Origin: Sulfobacillus sp.
GTDB lineage: Bacteria; Bacillota; Sulfobacillia; Sulfobacillales; Sulfobacillaceae
NCBI GenBank assembly: GCA_027343695.1
Contig: DAHWKJ010000028.1
Coordinates: 1 to 64,000 of the forward strand
DNA: 64,000 nucleotides
Direction: 5' to 3'
Of the stretch, positions 27,061 to 36,077 are shown piece after piece. How positions within the stretch are numbered: position 1 is the first letter of the stretch; each line of letters opens with the position of its first letter. The translations under genes and the position numbers were made by a program. The notes beneath the pieces are model-generated. The model was not told the origin of the DNA. It did no database searches and worked only from the letters and a program-made list of their open reading frames with translations.

Positions 27061-28956
27061 ATGGGATTGAACTCGATGACCTTGCCGGAAGACGTGCGAA
27101 AACTGACAATCGCCCAGCTTGAGCGGTTATCTAAAGAGATTCGTCAAGCAATTATCGAGACCACCGCGCGGAGTGGTGGTCACATCGGTGCCAGTTTAGG
27201 CACCGTTGAACTCACGGTCGCCTTGCACCGAGTGTATAACACACCACATGATAAATTGGTATGGGATATCGGTCACCAGGCCTATGCGCATAAATTACTT
27301 ACCGGCCGACTGGGCTCATTTGCCTCGATTCGGCAACTCGGAGGGATATCCGGATTTTTAAAACGTCGTGAAAGCGAGTATGACACTTGGGAGGCGGGAC
27401 ATGCTTCGACGTCGCTGTCCGCGGCGCTTGGGATGGCTAAGGCTCGCGACCTCCTGAAGCAAGATTACCGCGTAGTGGCCGTTATCGGCGATGGGGCATT
27501 AACGGCAGGGATGGCATGGGAGGCGCTCAACCAGATTGGCCATTTAAAGACGCCCATGGTGGTGGTGGTAAATGATAACTCCATGTCGATCGCGCCCAAT
27601 GTCGGAGCATTTTCGAGATATTTGACGGACTTGCGTTCGGCACCGGCGTATTATCGATTAAAACAGGAAGTGGAAAGCCTGTTAGACGGCATCCCGGTGT
27701 TTGGGAGCCCGATTAAAAGAACCGTAGAACGCCTTAAGGATTTGGCGCATTACGCCATGGTGGCGGGTAATGTATTTGAAGAGCTCGGCTTTCGTTATTT
27801 TGGTCCAGTGGACGGTCATAGTTTCGATGACTTGATTCCGGTGCTGGCTCATGCGAGGGATGTTCAAGAACCTGTGGTCATTCATGTCATTACGCAAAAG
27901 GGGAAGGGGTACCGACCTGCAGAGGAAAATCCCGGTGTATTTCATGGCCCTGGCCCCTTTGAAATTGACAGTGGCCGCTTCATTAAGAGTCCGGAACCAC
28001 CGTCCTATAGTCAGGTCTTTAGTGAAACCTTGAGTCAGCTCGCGGAACAACAACCCAATATCGTGGCGATTACGGCAGCGATGCCCGACGGAACTAAGTT
28101 AGATAAGTTTGCAGAGAAATATCCGGACCGCTGCTTTGACGTGGGGATTGCCGAACAACATGCGGCCACGTTCGCGGCCGGCCTAGCACTCGCCGGTATG
28201 CGTCCGGTCTTTGCGGTGTATAGTACCTTCTTGCAACGGGCTTATGATCAATTAGTGCATGACGTATGTCATCAAGACTTGCCGGTCATCTTTGCCGTGG
28301 ACCGTGCGGGCCTGGTAGGAGCCGACGGCGCCACCCATCAAGGGGTATTTGATATCAGTTTTCTTCGGACCGTCCCCAATATGGAAATCGCGATGGGTAA
28401 AGACGATAGAGAACTACGGGGTCTCTTGGCAGGGGCACTGGAACGACCGCATCCGGTCGCTTTACGGTATCCTCGTGGTTCAGGCCAGGGGTATCCGATC
28501 ACGGACCCGATTATCCCTATCACCTGGGGCCGTGGGGAGTGGAGCCATCAAGGGACCGATCTTACCCTTATCACGTTTGGCCCAATTTACTTTACAGCAC
28601 TCGCCGCACGTGATGTTCTGGAATCTCGGGGATTTTCGGTGGGTCTCGTGAATGCGCGGTTTGTTAAACCCTTGGATGTCGAGCTTTTAGAAAAGGTTGC
28701 CATCAATACGGGCGCCATCATGACTATTGAAGAACATGTCGTGGCGGGCGGATTCGGGAGTGCGGTCAATGAATGGGCTTCTGGTGCGCACGTCACTATC
28801 CCGATTCGCAACGAAGGACTCCCGGATGAGTTCATCGATCATGGACCCGTGAGCTACTTTTTAAACTTGTACGGCCTGGATACCGATGGCTTGGTGCGGA
28901 AGGCGGAGTCGTGGATCGGTGAACTGAAAACCCTGTCCGCCTCCCGGGAACGCTAA
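27061..28956 (+). CDS. dxs: 1-deoxy-D-xylulose-5-phosphate synthase
   Basis: 631 aa TPP enzyme joining pyruvate and glyceraldehyde 3-phosphate, first step of the MEP isoprenoid pathway. The start at ATG 27061 follows GGGAGGAATCAAGC; the ORF-track start at 27034 lies within the end of ispA. Seen: SGGHIGASLGTVELTVALH, DIGHQAYAHKLLTGR, the TPP motif GDGALTAGMAWEALN, and catalytic DVGIAEQHAATFAAGLA. It is placed directly after ispA, a frequent arrangement. Confidence 0.96.
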   Translation: MGLNSMTLPEDVRKLTIAQLERLSKEIRQAIIETTARSGGHIGASLGTVELTVALHRVYNTPHDKLVWDIGHQAYAHKLLTGRLGSFASIRQLGGISGFLKRRESEYDTWEAGHASTSLSAALGMAKARDLLKQDYRVVAVIGDGALTAGMAWEALNQIGHLKTPMVVVVNDNSMSIAPNVGAFSRYLTDLRSAPAYYRLKQEVESLLDGIPVFGSPIKRTVERLKDLAHYAMVAGNVFEELGFRYFGPVDGHSFDDLIPVLAHARDVQEPVVIHVITQKGKGYRPAEENPGVFHGPGPFEIDSGRFIKSPEPPSYSQVFSETLSQLAEQQPNIVAITAAMPDGTKLDKFAEKYPDRCFDVGIAEQHAATFAAGLALAGMRPVFAVYSTFLQRAYDQLVHDVCHQDLPVIFAVDRAGLVGADGATHQGVFDISFLRTVPNMEIAMGKDDRELRGLLAGALERPHPVALRYPRGSGQGYPITDPIIPITWGRGEWSHQGTDLTLITFGPIYFTALAARDVLESRGFSVGLVNARFVKPLDVELLEKVAINTGAIMTIEEHVVAGGFGSAVNEWASGAHVTIPIRNEGLPDEFIDHGPVSYFLNLYGLDTDGLVRKAESWIGELKTLSASRER

Positions 28957-28958
28957 CC

Positions 28959-29765
28959 GTGCCGAAGACTCGTCTCGACCTGCGACTAGTAGAAGTGGGA
29001 CTTGCGGAAACTCGATCCAAAGCCCAAGCTTTGGTTCTTGCGGGTCAAGTTCATATCAATGGGCGGCGCGAGACTAAGGCGGGAGCCATGGTACAAGAGA
29101 CGGATGTGGTGGGGGTTGAGGGGCCTAAACTTCCTTATGTAAGCCGGGGCGGATTAAAACTCTCCCACGCGTTAGCGCAGTTTCAAATTGATCCAACCGG
29201 GTGGGATGTCGTGGATGTTGGCGCCTCGACGGGAGGCTTTACCGACTGCTGGCTACAAAGCGGGGCCCATTCCGTGTATGCGGTGGACGTGGGCTACGGA
29301 CAGCTCGATTGGCGGTTGCGGAGCGACCCACGTGTGGTAGTGCGGGAGCGGTTGAATGCACGTTGGCTGACGTTGGCGCAGTTGGATCGTGGTAATCCCT
29401 TAGATGCGGCATCGATTGACGCCTCATTTATTGGGATCGAGCTACTCTTAAAGCCCTTGCGCGCGATGCTTTCTCCATTGGGTGTCGTGGTCGGACTGAT
29501 TAAGCCGCAATTTGAAGCCGGACCCGGTCACTTGGGTAAACACGGGGTGGTTCGGGACCAGACGGTGCATCGACAGGTACTAAAGGCCGTGTTGGATAAA
29601 GCGGCGGCACTGGGTTTTGGCGTGTTAGGTTTGACGGTTTCCCCGGTTCGGGGACCGGAAGGCAATATTGAGTTTTTAGGGTACTGGACGATGCGGGGGG
29701 ATTCGGTCGAGATTGACGTGAGCCGCATCGTTGACGAGGCATGGCAAGGGGGCGCATCCGAATGA
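28959..29765 (+). CDS. tlyA: TlyA-family rRNA 2'-O-methyltransferase
   Basis: 268 aa: an N-terminal S4 RNA-binding domain (RLDLRLVEVGLAETRSKAQALVLAGQVHING) followed by an FtsJ-like SAM methyltransferase (YVSRGGLKLSHAL, VVDVGASTGGFTDCWLQSGA, VGLIKPQFEAG). Family members methylate ribose of cytidines in 16S and sometimes 23S rRNA. Some are annotated as haemolysins, which is not implied here. The start is GTG, 2 bp after the dxs stop; it shares ATGA with nadK. Confidence 0.93.
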   Translation: MPKTRLDLRLVEVGLAETRSKAQALVLAGQVHINGRRETKAGAMVQETDVVGVEGPKLPYVSRGGLKLSHALAQFQIDPTGWDVVDVGASTGGFTDCWLQSGAHSVYAVDVGYGQLDWRLRSDPRVVVRERLNARWLTLAQLDRGNPLDAASIDASFIGIELLLKPLRAMLSPLGVVVGLIKPQFEAGPGHLGKHGVVRDQTVHRQVLKAVLDKAAALGFGVLGLTVSPVRGPEGNIEFLGYWTMRGDSVEIDVSRIVDEAWQGGASE

Positions 29766-30616
29766 GTCAGGTTCTGGTCTGGCCTAATCCGGAGAAGGAC
29801 CAGGTTCGTGGCTTGATTGGGCAGATGGCGAAATGGTTTGAACAGCGCCAAGTGATCATGTGTATGCCCCAAGAGCTGGCCGATGCGGTGGGCTTTGCTG
29901 AGGTTGGGATCCCTTGGGATCGCATAAAGACCAGTCAAGTAGATTGGATTGTGGTACTCGGTGGGGATGGTACGTTACTGCGTGCAGCGAAAGAGTTAGC
30001 ATTTTTAGACCGTCCTCTGCTTGGAGTCAATCTCGGTCATTTGGGATTCTTAACAGAAGTGGAAGTTCCCGACCTCTTGTTGGCCTTGTCCACGATGTTG
30101 AGCGGGGAATATATTTTGGACCAACGCAGACTATTGTCGGCAAAGGTGTTCCGGGACGGGCAGGAGCTTGCCAGCTTCGATGCGATGAATGACGTGGTGG
30201 TGGCGAAAGGCCCGTTTGCCCGATTGATCAATCTAGAAACCTTTGTGGACAACGCCTATGTCACCACGTATCCGGCGGATGGTCTTATCATTGCTACCCC
30301 AACGGGATCGACCGCCTACTCCCTATCAGCCGGAGGACCGATTTTAGCACCGGACCTCAGTGTGATGGTGATGACCCCGATCTGCCCACATTCGTTCTTT
30401 GACCGTTCCATCGTTGTGGACGGTAGTCGCCAAATTAAAATTCGAATTCGGACCATTCATCGTGATACATTGGTTACAATTGATGGACAAGAAGGACACC
30501 CGCTCGAAGATGGCGATGAGGTCGTGGTCGAGACCAGTCCCACGGTGATTCGGCTTATGCGTAGGCCAGGTTGGAGTTTTTTTCATGTGTTACGCGGGTG
30601 GAGGAAGGGACATTAG
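29762..30616 (+). CDS. nadK: NAD kinase
   Basis: 284 aa. Starting at ATG 29762 (ATGA overlap with tlyA; the ORF-track start is upstream) it has the GGDGT motif (about 67-71) in WIVVLGGDGTLLRAAKEL, GVNLGHLGFLTEVE, a conserved AMNDVVVAKG, and ATPTGSTAYSLSAGGPI. It phosphorylates NAD to NADP. The order tlyA-nadK-argR-recN is a standard Bacillota block. Confidence 0.95.
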   Translation: MSQVLVWPNPEKDQVRGLIGQMAKWFEQRQVIMCMPQELADAVGFAEVGIPWDRIKTSQVDWIVVLGGDGTLLRAAKELAFLDRPLLGVNLGHLGFLTEVEVPDLLLALSTMLSGEYILDQRRLLSAKVFRDGQELASFDAMNDVVVAKGPFARLINLETFVDNAYVTTYPADGLIIATPTGSTAYSLSAGGPILAPDLSVMVMTPICPHSFFDRSIVVDGSRQIKIRIRTIHRDTLVTIDGQEGHPLEDGDEVVVETSPTVIRLMRRPGWSFFHVLRGWRKGH

Positions 30617-31072
30617 ATGAGTCAAGAAAAGCGGATTCGCCAAGCCATGATACGCCGGCTCATCGAGGATCATATGGTTTCCACCCAAGAAGAGCTGTCA
30701 GAGCTTCTCGCTAATCGGGGTCTCGCCACAACCCAAGCGACCATTTCGCGAGATATCAAAGATCTCGGTCTCGTTAAAATCCCGGGTGAAGAGGGTCACC
30801 ATTACGCCCTCCCGGAGAGCCCGATGTTGGGTGGATCCCGAGACCGACTTTTGCGTCTTTTGCGGGACGTGGTGGTGAGTCTGGTGGTGAGTGAAAACCT
30901 CATTGTGGTCAAGACGCTGCCGGCTGGGGCGAATGTGGCTTCCGAGGTGATTGATGGACTCGGTTGGCCTGAAGTAGCTGGGACGTTGGCGGGAGAGAAC
31001 ACGGTGCTGGTGGTCGCCAAAAGTAGACAAGACGCTCCCATCCTGGCTCAACGACTAGAAGCCTTACGATAG
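30617..31072 (+). CDS. argR: Arginine repressor
   Basis: 151 aa. The N-terminal winged helix-turn-helix (TQEELSELLANRGLATTQATISRDIKDLGLVKI) and C-terminal arginine-binding hexamerisation domain (VSENLIVVKTLPAGANVASEVIDGL and GTLAGENTVLVVAK) are both complete. It starts on the base after the nadK stop. No ARG box is obvious nearby, so its targets lie elsewhere. Confidence 0.95.
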   Translation: MSQEKRIRQAMIRRLIEDHMVSTQEELSELLANRGLATTQATISRDIKDLGLVKIPGEEGHHYALPESPMLGGSRDRLLRLLRDVVVSLVVSENLIVVKTLPAGANVASEVIDGLGWPEVAGTLAGENTVLVVAKSRQDAPILAQRLEALR

Positions 31073-31092
31073 AGCATACTGAGGAGTGACGC

Positions 31093-32748
31093 ATGCTAAG
31101 CGCATTGGTGGTTGAAAACTTTGGACTCTTCCGAGAAGTCTCCCTAGAGCTCGGACCGGGATTTAATGCGATTACGGGTGAATCCGGAGCGGGTAAGTCT
31201 CTGTTGTTTTCCGCCATAAATTTTGCTCTCGGCGGCCGTGCCACGGATTTAGTGGGGCTCTTTGGCAATAATGCTCGGGTGCGGCTGACGTTTTTTGTGG
31301 GTGAGCGTCACGAAGTGTTTGAGGATTTACTAGGCATTGGGATTGAAGCGGACGATTGGCTTGTAGTCCAAAGGGAAATGTCGCGGGAGGGCCGGAGTAC
31401 CTACAGGGTGCAAGGGCAAGTGGTCCCGGCGCAATTGGTACGCCAGACCCTGGCGAGTCTTTTAAATGTTACCGGTCAGCATCAATCCTTGCGGTTATCC
31501 GACCCCGACACACTCCTTTTATGGGTGGATCGGATTTCGGAGTTGGATGCTTTGCGCCAAGAAGTTCTAGAACGCTATCGGGCTTGGCGGGATGCCGATA
31601 AATCTCTGACCCGATTACGCCAAGCGGGTAAGAATATGGACGAAATCGCCCGTCTGCGAGCAGTGGGTGACGAGGTCGCCAGTGCCGCGATTCAACCGAA
31701 CGAAGATCACGCCCTCGCTGAAGAGTTGTCACGCTTGCATCAGAGTCAACAATTGGTGGAAGAGTACCAAGTTATTCAACGACTGTTGGAGCAAGAAGAT
31801 CACGGGGTGCTTTCGACACTCGGCCATCTGGTTCGAACTTTAGACCACTTGAAAGGTGTTGACCTGCACCTTAAGTCCGCCGTGGAACTTCTTGAAAGCG
31901 CCCTGACAAGTACCCAAGAAGCACAATGGACCCTAAACCAGTGGTACGACAGTCTTAACCTGGATCCCGGATATTTAGATCAAGTGGAGAGGAGGGCTGA
32001 TCTGCTGGCTCGCTTAAAACGGAAATATGGTCCCACTTTAGACGACGTGGTTGCTTCCGGCCAGGAAGCAATGGCCACCATTTTAGAATGGGACAACCTG
32101 GCTTGGGAATTAGACCGTCAGGAGCATGCGACCCTTGAGGCGCTACGTGGTTACGAAGCCGTGGCGCAAACCCTCTCGGACTCCCGGAGTGCAGCGGCTG
32201 TGGCTTTAGGGGCTCAGATTGCGGCATTACTCGAGGACATGGAGATGCCCGGAGCCCGGGTCAACTTAACCATAACCCGGGGTAACATCGGGCCCTCGGG
32301 ATGGGACAAGATGGAATGCGAATTTTCCGCGAACCCTGGGAGCCCGTTGCGGCCTTTATCCAAGGTGGCGTCGGGCGGCGAACTGTCTCGCATTGCCCTG
32401 GCGATGGCGGTGGTCGAAGGCGATACGGGTTCAGGATCGCTGGTGTTAGACGAGTTGGATGCGGGGTTAGGTGGAGGCGGAGCCGAACGGGTTGGCGCGC
32501 TGTTGGCCAGACTTGGACAAAAACGCCAGATTTTAGTGATTAGTCATCAGCCTACGGTAGCGGCCCGGGCTACTTGCCAGGTTATGGTTTATAAGACCGT
32601 GGATGGGGAAAACACGGAGTCCGGTGCCGTGGTATTGAATCGGCCAGAGCGAGAACGCGAGATTGCTCGCATGCTTAGCGGCAACCAAGAGTCCGTGGCT
32701 TTGGCGCACGCTCGCCAACTATTAACTCGGGAGGTGAGCGGTGCATAA
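31093..32748 (+). CDS. recN: DNA repair protein RecN
   Basis: 551 aa SMC-like ATPase of double-strand break repair. Walker A GESGAGKS at residues 29-36, a central coiled-coil region rich in Glu/Gln/Leu, and a C-terminal ABC head with signature KVASGGELSRIALAMAV, Walker B SLVLDELDAGLGG and VISHQPTVAA. The usual H-loop reads SHQP. Length normal. ATG behind GAGGAGTGACGC. It overlaps the next gene by 8 bp. Confidence 0.95.
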   Translation: MLSALVVENFGLFREVSLELGPGFNAITGESGAGKSLLFSAINFALGGRATDLVGLFGNNARVRLTFFVGERHEVFEDLLGIGIEADDWLVVQREMSREGRSTYRVQGQVVPAQLVRQTLASLLNVTGQHQSLRLSDPDTLLLWVDRISELDALRQEVLERYRAWRDADKSLTRLRQAGKNMDEIARLRAVGDEVASAAIQPNEDHALAEELSRLHQSQQLVEEYQVIQRLLEQEDHGVLSTLGHLVRTLDHLKGVDLHLKSAVELLESALTSTQEAQWTLNQWYDSLNLDPGYLDQVERRADLLARLKRKYGPTLDDVVASGQEAMATILEWDNLAWELDRQEHATLEALRGYEAVAQTLSDSRSAAAVALGAQIAALLEDMEMPGARVNLTITRGNIGPSGWDKMECEFSANPGSPLRPLSKVASGGELSRIALAMAVVEGDTGSGSLVLDELDAGLGGGGAERVGALLARLGQKRQILVISHQPTVAARATCQVMVYKTVDGENTESGAVVLNRPEREREIARMLSGNQESVALAHARQLLTREVSGA

Positions 32749-33172
32749 TGCGTGGCACGTTCTCTTAGTACATATTAACCGTCCGTTGTTGGTGGCATTG
32801 GTGGCGGCAGGATCCGCGCAACTGTTAAAATTTGTGCTCTATATTTGGTACCGGAAGAGAGCCCGCTTTGAGCGGTTATTTGGGGCGGGTGGGATGCCTT
32901 CGTCCCATTCGGCTATGGTGGCAGCGTTGGCTACCGGTATTGGATTCGAGGCGGGGTTTTCGTCGCCCCTGTTCGCAATTAGCTCGGTGCTGGGGATTAT
33001 TGTGCTGTATGATGCCATCGGCGTCAGGCGGACGGTGGGGTTACAATCAAAATATCTTAACCAGGTGAGCGATACCGATGACTTTCCCGAATTTGTGGGT
33101 CACACGCCGATTGAAGTGTTAATGGGCGCACTATGGGGAGTTCTGCTGGGTGTCGTCTTTTACCGCGTGTAA
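32741..33172 (+). CDS. Divergent PAP2-family membrane protein (YuiD-like)
   Basis: 143 aa with about four membrane helices. The shortened phosphatase signature GAGGMPSSHSAMVAALATGIG and LYDAIGVRRTVGLQSKYLN are typical of the divergent PAP2 group; HTPIEVLMGALWG is near the C-terminus. The start is GTG at 32741 with GGGAGGTGAGC upstream, inside the recN end. It is probably a lipid or isoprenyl phosphate phosphatase, but the catalytic set is reduced and activity is unproven. Confidence 0.85.
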   Translation: MHNAWHVLLVHINRPLLVALVAAGSAQLLKFVLYIWYRKRARFERLFGAGGMPSSHSAMVAALATGIGFEAGFSSPLFAISSVLGIIVLYDAIGVRRTVGLQSKYLNQVSDTDDFPEFVGHTPIEVLMGALWGVLLGVVFYRV

Positions 33173-33182
33173 AGGAGACAGA

Positions 33183-34238
33183 ATGCGGGTTCTCATCGCG
33201 AGTTTACCTATTGGAACCGGACATGATATTGCTGCTCAGGCGTTGGCGGAGGCTGCTTTTCACCAAGGGTGGCAAGTCGAGTTTTCAAATCACCTGGTGG
33301 GTCCGGCGCGCACCGAAACCTGGCTATATTTTATGGGTCTGCGCTATATGGCAGCGGCCTATGGCAGGGCTTTTCGCTGGGAAGACCGGACCGGATTCAA
33401 CTGGGCGCGCCATCGCCGACACTGGGAAGCCATTGGCGAAAGGACCCTTCCCGATATCTATCGTGAATACCGGCCCGACGTGGTCATTGCGACACACCCG
33501 TTTGCTCTAAATGCATGGGGAGCCATGAGAAAAAGGCACCCGTCGCTTCGGATTGTTGGAGTCCTCACTGACCTTTCTGTCCACCGCTACTGGTATGAAC
33601 CCTACGCGGATGCTTATACTGTATGGCTTCCCGAACAGATACAAGATCTCACCAGATTCGGGGTCTCGCCATCCAAGATTCATGCGCTTGGAATCCCCAT
33701 ACGAGAGTCCTTCCAAGATTCTAGTCTTCCCTTACCGGTCTACGATCGGGGGCCGATCATCTTATTAGGAGGGGGACTCGGGATGGGTCCTTATAGCCGC
33801 ATTCTGCGAGAACTGAGTCGCGTCGAGTGGCCGTTGGTCGCGGTATGTGGTCACAACGAAAAGTTGCGGTGGAAACTATCCGAAGAGCGATGGCCGGAAC
33901 ATGTGACGATTGCTGGTTACATTGAAAACATGCCGGTTTTTTTGCGTCACGCACAACTGGTAGTGGGTAAACCCGGAGGCGTAACCGCGGCGGAAGTGGC
34001 TCAGTCGGGAGTGCCTTGGATCCTAACCCATTGGATCCCGGGACAAGAAGAGATCAATCGTGACCGTTTGGTGGGTCACGAATTAGCCGTCCGGGGAGAC
34101 ACTCACTTGCAACCTAGAGTGGTCGACTTGCTTAATAATTATGCGCCAGCCCGTATAACGATGATAGAAAGCCAGGGTCATTGGGCGAGGCCGCTAGCTG
34201 CACGGCATATCATGGAGGTACTGCCCTCGCTCTTCTAA
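33183..34238 (+). CDS. Glycosyltransferase of the MGDG synthase / UgtP type
   Basis: 351 aa from the ATG at 33183 (SD AAAGGAGA). The N-terminal half matches the MGDG synthase domain (MRVLIASLPIGTGHDIAAQALAEA, then RPDVVIATHPF and GVLTDLSVHRYW). The C-terminal GT28-like half has ILLGGGLGMG, VAGYIENMPVFLRHAQLVVGKPGGVTAAEV, which binds the UDP-sugar. It is probably a membrane-associated diacylglycerol glycosyltransferase making glycolipids; alternatively it modifies a cell-wall lipid. It comes ten bp after the PAP2-like gene. Confidence 0.85.
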   Translation: MRVLIASLPIGTGHDIAAQALAEAAFHQGWQVEFSNHLVGPARTETWLYFMGLRYMAAAYGRAFRWEDRTGFNWARHRRHWEAIGERTLPDIYREYRPDVVIATHPFALNAWGAMRKRHPSLRIVGVLTDLSVHRYWYEPYADAYTVWLPEQIQDLTRFGVSPSKIHALGIPIRESFQDSSLPLPVYDRGPIILLGGGLGMGPYSRILRELSRVEWPLVAVCGHNEKLRWKLSEERWPEHVTIAGYIENMPVFLRHAQLVVGKPGGVTAAEVAQSGVPWILTHWIPGQEEINRDRLVGHELAVRGDTHLQPRVVDLLNNYAPARITMIESQGHWARPLAARHIMEVLPSLF

Positions 34239-34298
34239 GAGAGGCGGCCTCATCCACGCTAAAAACCTAATGTTATTAAATCAACGTATCCATAAATA

Positions 34299-34350
34299 CC
34301 AATGACCCTCGCCTCAGGAGCGATGCGAGAGTCATTGGCTGTGTCTTTTT
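34299..34350 (+). terminator. Intrinsic terminator after the glycosyltransferase
   Basis: CCAATGAC-CTCGC pairs with GCGAG-GTCATTGG (14-nt arms with one mismatch); TTTTT follows 7 nt later. It lies 60 bp after the stop. Confidence 0.65.
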
Positions 34351-34498
34351 GCGCCGAATGACATCGGTCAGAGCTTCACTGACTGTGGAGAGAATACCTT
34401 ATCTGACAGACACTGACTTTGTTGCCGGGGATGAATCGGCTCGAGCTTCGGGATGTTAACTACAGGTGAGATCGCAGTGCAAGGAGGTGAGCGAGCTA

Positions 34499-35779
34499 AT
34501 GCACAAAGGACGTCGTTGGTCGTCAAAAAAATTGATGGGTTGGGTGAGTGCGGCGGTGATGTTAGGGCTCGGATTCTCACCACCTCTAGAAAATATGGCG
34601 CGATGGCCAAGTCAAATCATCGTCCCTCAAGGGGCAGCCCTAGTACTGCCTTGGAGTGGCGTGCTCCCGTTTCAGGCCCGCGCTAGTCACGGCGTCGTCG
34701 TGCATACTAGTGCTACTGGGCAAGAAATTCGCCTTATCGGGCAAAAAATTGGTCCAGCGTCAGTACGGCTCGAACTGTTCGGGTGGTTGCCATGGCGAAC
34801 TGTACCGGTCGAGGTGGCGCCGCCGCAGGTGAATGTGGTACCGGGTGGTGAGTCCGTGGGAATCGTGGCGCGTACCCGTGGACTTATCGTCACCGCACTG
34901 AATCCGGTGCTTATTAAGGGTCATCGAGTGGATCCCGCAGCAGATGCGGGTATTGAACGGGGAGATATCATTGTGGCCATTAATCATCAACCGGTGACGT
35001 CAGACCACCATCTCCAGGAGGCTGTGGACCAGGCAGGCGCAAAAGGGGTTCCAGTCGAATTGTTCGTGAAGGGTGCGCGCACAACCCACGAACGTCCGAT
35101 AAAGCCGGTGTGGGACCCCAAAACGCGTCGGTGGCAACTAGGGGTGCTGGTCCAAGATACGACGAGTGGAGTGGGCACCCTGACGTTTTTCTACCCAGGC
35201 TCTAAGGACTACGCCGCCTTGGGCCATAGCCTTACCGATGGCTTGACGCGTCGCCCCGTCAGCATTGCGGAAGGACACCTTAGTGGAGCCGAAATCGTCG
35301 GGGTCGTTGCGGGGACGGCGATCGCCCCCGGCCAAAAGGTGGGGGTCTTGGCGGGTGGCTACAATATTGATGGCAGCGTAACCTATAACGGCCGGTTCGG
35401 TATTTTGGGCCGTCTGGACCACCGTCCCCGATGGGGGCCGACTGGCTCTATGCCACTGGCATTACCGGATCAGGTCCACCGCGGCAAAGCACGTATCATC
35501 ACGGTGATCCATGGTCAGCGCCCAGAAAGCTTTCGTATCAAGATATTACGCACTTATCCGCAGTGGCAGCCTAATACTAAGGGATTGTTATTTGAGGTAA
35601 CAGACCGGCGACTCTTGAAGCGGGCTGGAGGCGTGGTTCAAGGAATGAGCGGTAGTCCTATTATTCAGGGGGGAAGGGTGGTGGGTGCCGTGACCCACGT
35701 CCTCTTGAATCGACCCAATCTGGGATTTGGGTGTTACGCGTATTGGATGGCGACCCAAGTTGCAGCGCATTCAAAGTAA
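34499..35779 (+). CDS. spoIVB: SpoIVB peptidase
   Basis: 426 aa serine peptidase (family S55) secreted from the forespore that triggers pro-sigma-K processing via SpoIVFA/FB. The start is ATG 34499 after AAGGAGGTGAGC. A membrane segment near the N-terminus (LMGWVSAAVMLGLGF) is followed by a PDZ domain (GIERGDIIVAINHQPVTSDHHL) and the S55 domain: TFFYPGSKDYAALGHSLTDG (histidine), GMSGSPIIQGGRVVGAVTHVLLN (catalytic serine). Its order before spo0A is the classic recN-spoIVB-spo0A arrangement, here with two extra genes inserted after recN. Confidence 0.94.
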   Translation: MHKGRRWSSKKLMGWVSAAVMLGLGFSPPLENMARWPSQIIVPQGAALVLPWSGVLPFQARASHGVVVHTSATGQEIRLIGQKIGPASVRLELFGWLPWRTVPVEVAPPQVNVVPGGESVGIVARTRGLIVTALNPVLIKGHRVDPAADAGIERGDIIVAINHQPVTSDHHLQEAVDQAGAKGVPVELFVKGARTTHERPIKPVWDPKTRRWQLGVLVQDTTSGVGTLTFFYPGSKDYAALGHSLTDGLTRRPVSIAEGHLSGAEIVGVVAGTAIAPGQKVGVLAGGYNIDGSVTYNGRFGILGRLDHRPRWGPTGSMPLALPDQVHRGKARIITVIHGQRPESFRIKILRTYPQWQPNTKGLLFEVTDRRLLKRAGGVVQGMSGSPIIQGGRVVGAVTHVLLNRPNLGFGCYAYWMATQVAAHSK

Positions 35780-35800
35780 CCTTGTGACACGTTTCGCAAA

Positions 35801-35828
35801 GCAGGAATCTTGGCGATAGATCGAGAAT
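35801..35828 (+). promoter_or_regulatory. Sigma-H-like promoter upstream of spo0A
   Basis: GCAGGAATC (consensus RNAGGAWWW), a 12-nt spacer, then CGAGAAT (consensus RNNGAAT). spo0A of B. subtilis has a sigma-H promoter in the same relative place. Two consensus positions differ, so this is a motif-based call. Confidence 0.4.
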
Positions 35829-35830
35829 CG

Positions 35831-35837
35831 TTCGTCA
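35831..35837 (-). promoter_or_regulatory. 0A box (putative Spo0A-P site) near the sigma-H-like promoter
   Basis: TTCGTCA on the plus strand reads TGACGAA on the minus strand, an exact TGNCGAA box, 2 bp after the -10 element and so near the expected transcription start. Confidence 0.4.
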
Positions 35838-35949
35838 AGGTTCACTGGTTTTTAAGGCTAGGGCCCCATTGGGGTGCGGGACCGACTGTCGTAGTTTGGA
35901 CCAAATCCTGGGACCCAACGCGGTGTGGCACGGGTCAAAAAGACCAAAA

Positions 35950-35956
35950 TGTCGAA
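35950..35956 (+). promoter_or_regulatory. 0A box (putative Spo0A-P site) upstream of spo0A
   Basis: TGTCGAA, an exact TGNCGAA box 121 bp before the spo0A ATG. A one-mismatch copy, TGTCGTA, lies at 35887-35893. It fits autoregulation of spo0A. Confidence 0.45.
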
Positions 35957-36077
35957 TATTGGTGGATAACGCGGTATATAAAATAGCCGAAGTGCTTCGG
36001 ACTGGAAGGAGATCGGCGAGAATCGTAGAAACCTTAACTAGGAAAAACTGTAAATTCTGGCCGCAGGGGGCACAAAG

